From NCBI GenBank assembly GCA_022361315.1, contig JAKSBB010000752.1:1-6241 (forward strand): a stretch of DNA of 6,241 nucleotides. Reading direction: 5' to 3'. Positions 5,714 to 6,241 of this stretch are shown piece after piece. The DNA comes from Desulfobacterales bacterium. GTDB lineage: Bacteria > Desulfobacterota > Desulfobacteria > Desulfobacterales > Desulfobacteraceae. Made by a program: the position numbers and the translations under genes. Under the pieces are notes generated by a model. The model saw only the letters and a program-made list of their open reading frames with translations. It was not told the origin of the DNA and did not search any database. Positions within the stretch are counted from its first letter, which is position 1, and each line of letters opens with the position of its first letter.

Positions 5714-6241
5714 TATCCTCCTTAAAGTCTTGGGTCAGGGGCAAAGTAAAGTGAAAGGTGCTGCCATTACCCGGGGTGCTTTCCACCCAGATACTCCCCC
5801 CCATCATTTCCACCAGTTTTTTGGAGATCGCCAGCCCCAGCCCTGTTCCTTCCTGGGATCTCCGCCGGCTGCCAATCATCTCGAACCGGTCGAAAATTCT
5901 CGGCAGGTCTTCGGAATCAATACCGCACCCCGTATCCGTGACACTCACTACGGCCTGCCTCCCGTTGTGAATCGCCCCGTGAACAATAACGCCCCCCGCT
6001 TCGGTAAACTTGATGGCGTTTCCCACAAGGTTAAACAACACCTGGTCCAGATATTTTCGATCCGCCCGGATCGTCACCCCGGTTTCAGGGGGGACAACGC
6101 TGAATTCCAATTCTTTTTGTGCCACAAGACTGCTCATCCTGGACTGCACCTGGTCCAGCACCTCGGAGAGATCAAGGGATACAAACTCAAATTCAATCCG
6201 ACCGGCCTCAATCCTGGACAAATCCAGCAGATCATTGACAA
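5688..6241 (-). CDS. Sensor histidine kinase, C-terminal part (5' end outside window)
   Basis: The frame is open to the right edge, leaving 183 residues that begin VNDLLDLSRIEAGRI, the end of a HisKA helix; the phospho-accepting His and any sensor domain are outside. A complete HATPase_c domain follows: N-box LFNLVGNAIKFTEAG (fragment residues 68-82), G1 DTGCGI (102-107), F-box IFDRFEM and G2 GTGLGLAISKKL (131-142), ending in ESTPGNGSTFHFTLPL. A TTG at 6221 falls within this helix and is not a credible start. No receiver follows, so it ends as a simple kinase. Its last 26 bases overlap the hybrid kinase start, and the ribosome site of that gene lies within its coding sequence. The close coupling suggests that this kinase signals into REC1 of the hybrid kinase (inference). 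Confidence 0.92.
   Translation of the reverse strand, partial: VNDLLDLSRIEAGRIEFEFVSLDLSEVLDQVQSRMSSLVAQKELEFSVVPPETGVTIRADRKYLDQVLFNLVGNAIKFTEAGGVIVHGAIHNGRQAVVSVTDTGCGIDSEDLPRIFDRFEMIGSRRRSQEGTGLGLAISKKLVEMMGGSIWVESTPGNGSTFHFTLPLTQDFKEDNDAESNDR
5717..5723 (-). promoter_or_regulatory. Perfect Shine-Dalgarno of the hybrid kinase inside the upstream kinase gene
   Basis: AAGGAGG reads leftward at 5723-5717, within the last codons of the upstream kinase. It is 3 bases from the ATG at 5713 and 6 bases from the adjacent in-frame ATG at 5710, so 5710 may be the main start. The arrangement implies translational coupling of the two kinases. Confidence 0.75.

Noticed and set aside
5688..6221. Complete small kinase starting at the TTG at 6221
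   Set aside because: The frame continues upstream through VNDLLDL, a conserved part of the HisKA helix, to the window edge, so the gene is cut by the window rather than short.

Overview
The window looks like a chromosomal segment of a Gram-negative bacterium. The best guess is an anaerobic Desulfobacterota (sulfate-reducer-like) organism, inferred from the style of the IHF-alpha protein, a haem-binding DUF3365-type chemoreceptor, and dense two-component signalling. No rRNA, tRNA, CRISPR array, integrase or transposase was seen. The genus is not resolvable from the sequence alone.

Left part, 1-1913. A PqiA-family membrane protein is read leftward and runs off the left edge. It is divergent from a compact rightward cluster: an IHF-alpha-like DNA-bending protein with a TTG start, a YheU/UPF0270 protein that overlaps it, and a small DUF3820 protein. 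A good sigma-70-type promoter lies before the IHF gene. Just after the DUF3820 stop codon, a second in-frame copy of that protein's C-terminal motif occurs, differing only at synonymous positions.

Right part, 1910-6241, all leftward. In transcription order it holds the C-terminal half of a histidine kinase (N-terminus outside the window), a soluble REC-HisKA-HATPase-REC hybrid kinase whose start overlaps the kinase end, a single-domain receiver whose phospho-acceptor Asp is replaced by Ala, and a membrane chemoreceptor with a periplasmic haem-c motif (CxxCH). Directly behind the chemoreceptor stop lies a roughly 33-codon relic of the C-terminus of another histidine kinase.

Working model (inference): the haem-binding receptor senses redox state or a small haem ligand in the periplasm. 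The kinase, hybrid kinase and pseudo-receiver would form an associated phosphorelay and output module. The most notable points are the Asp-to-Ala pseudo-receiver inside this cluster, the duplicated tail behind the DUF3820 stop, and the kinase relic, the last two lying at the convergent junction of the two gene groups.
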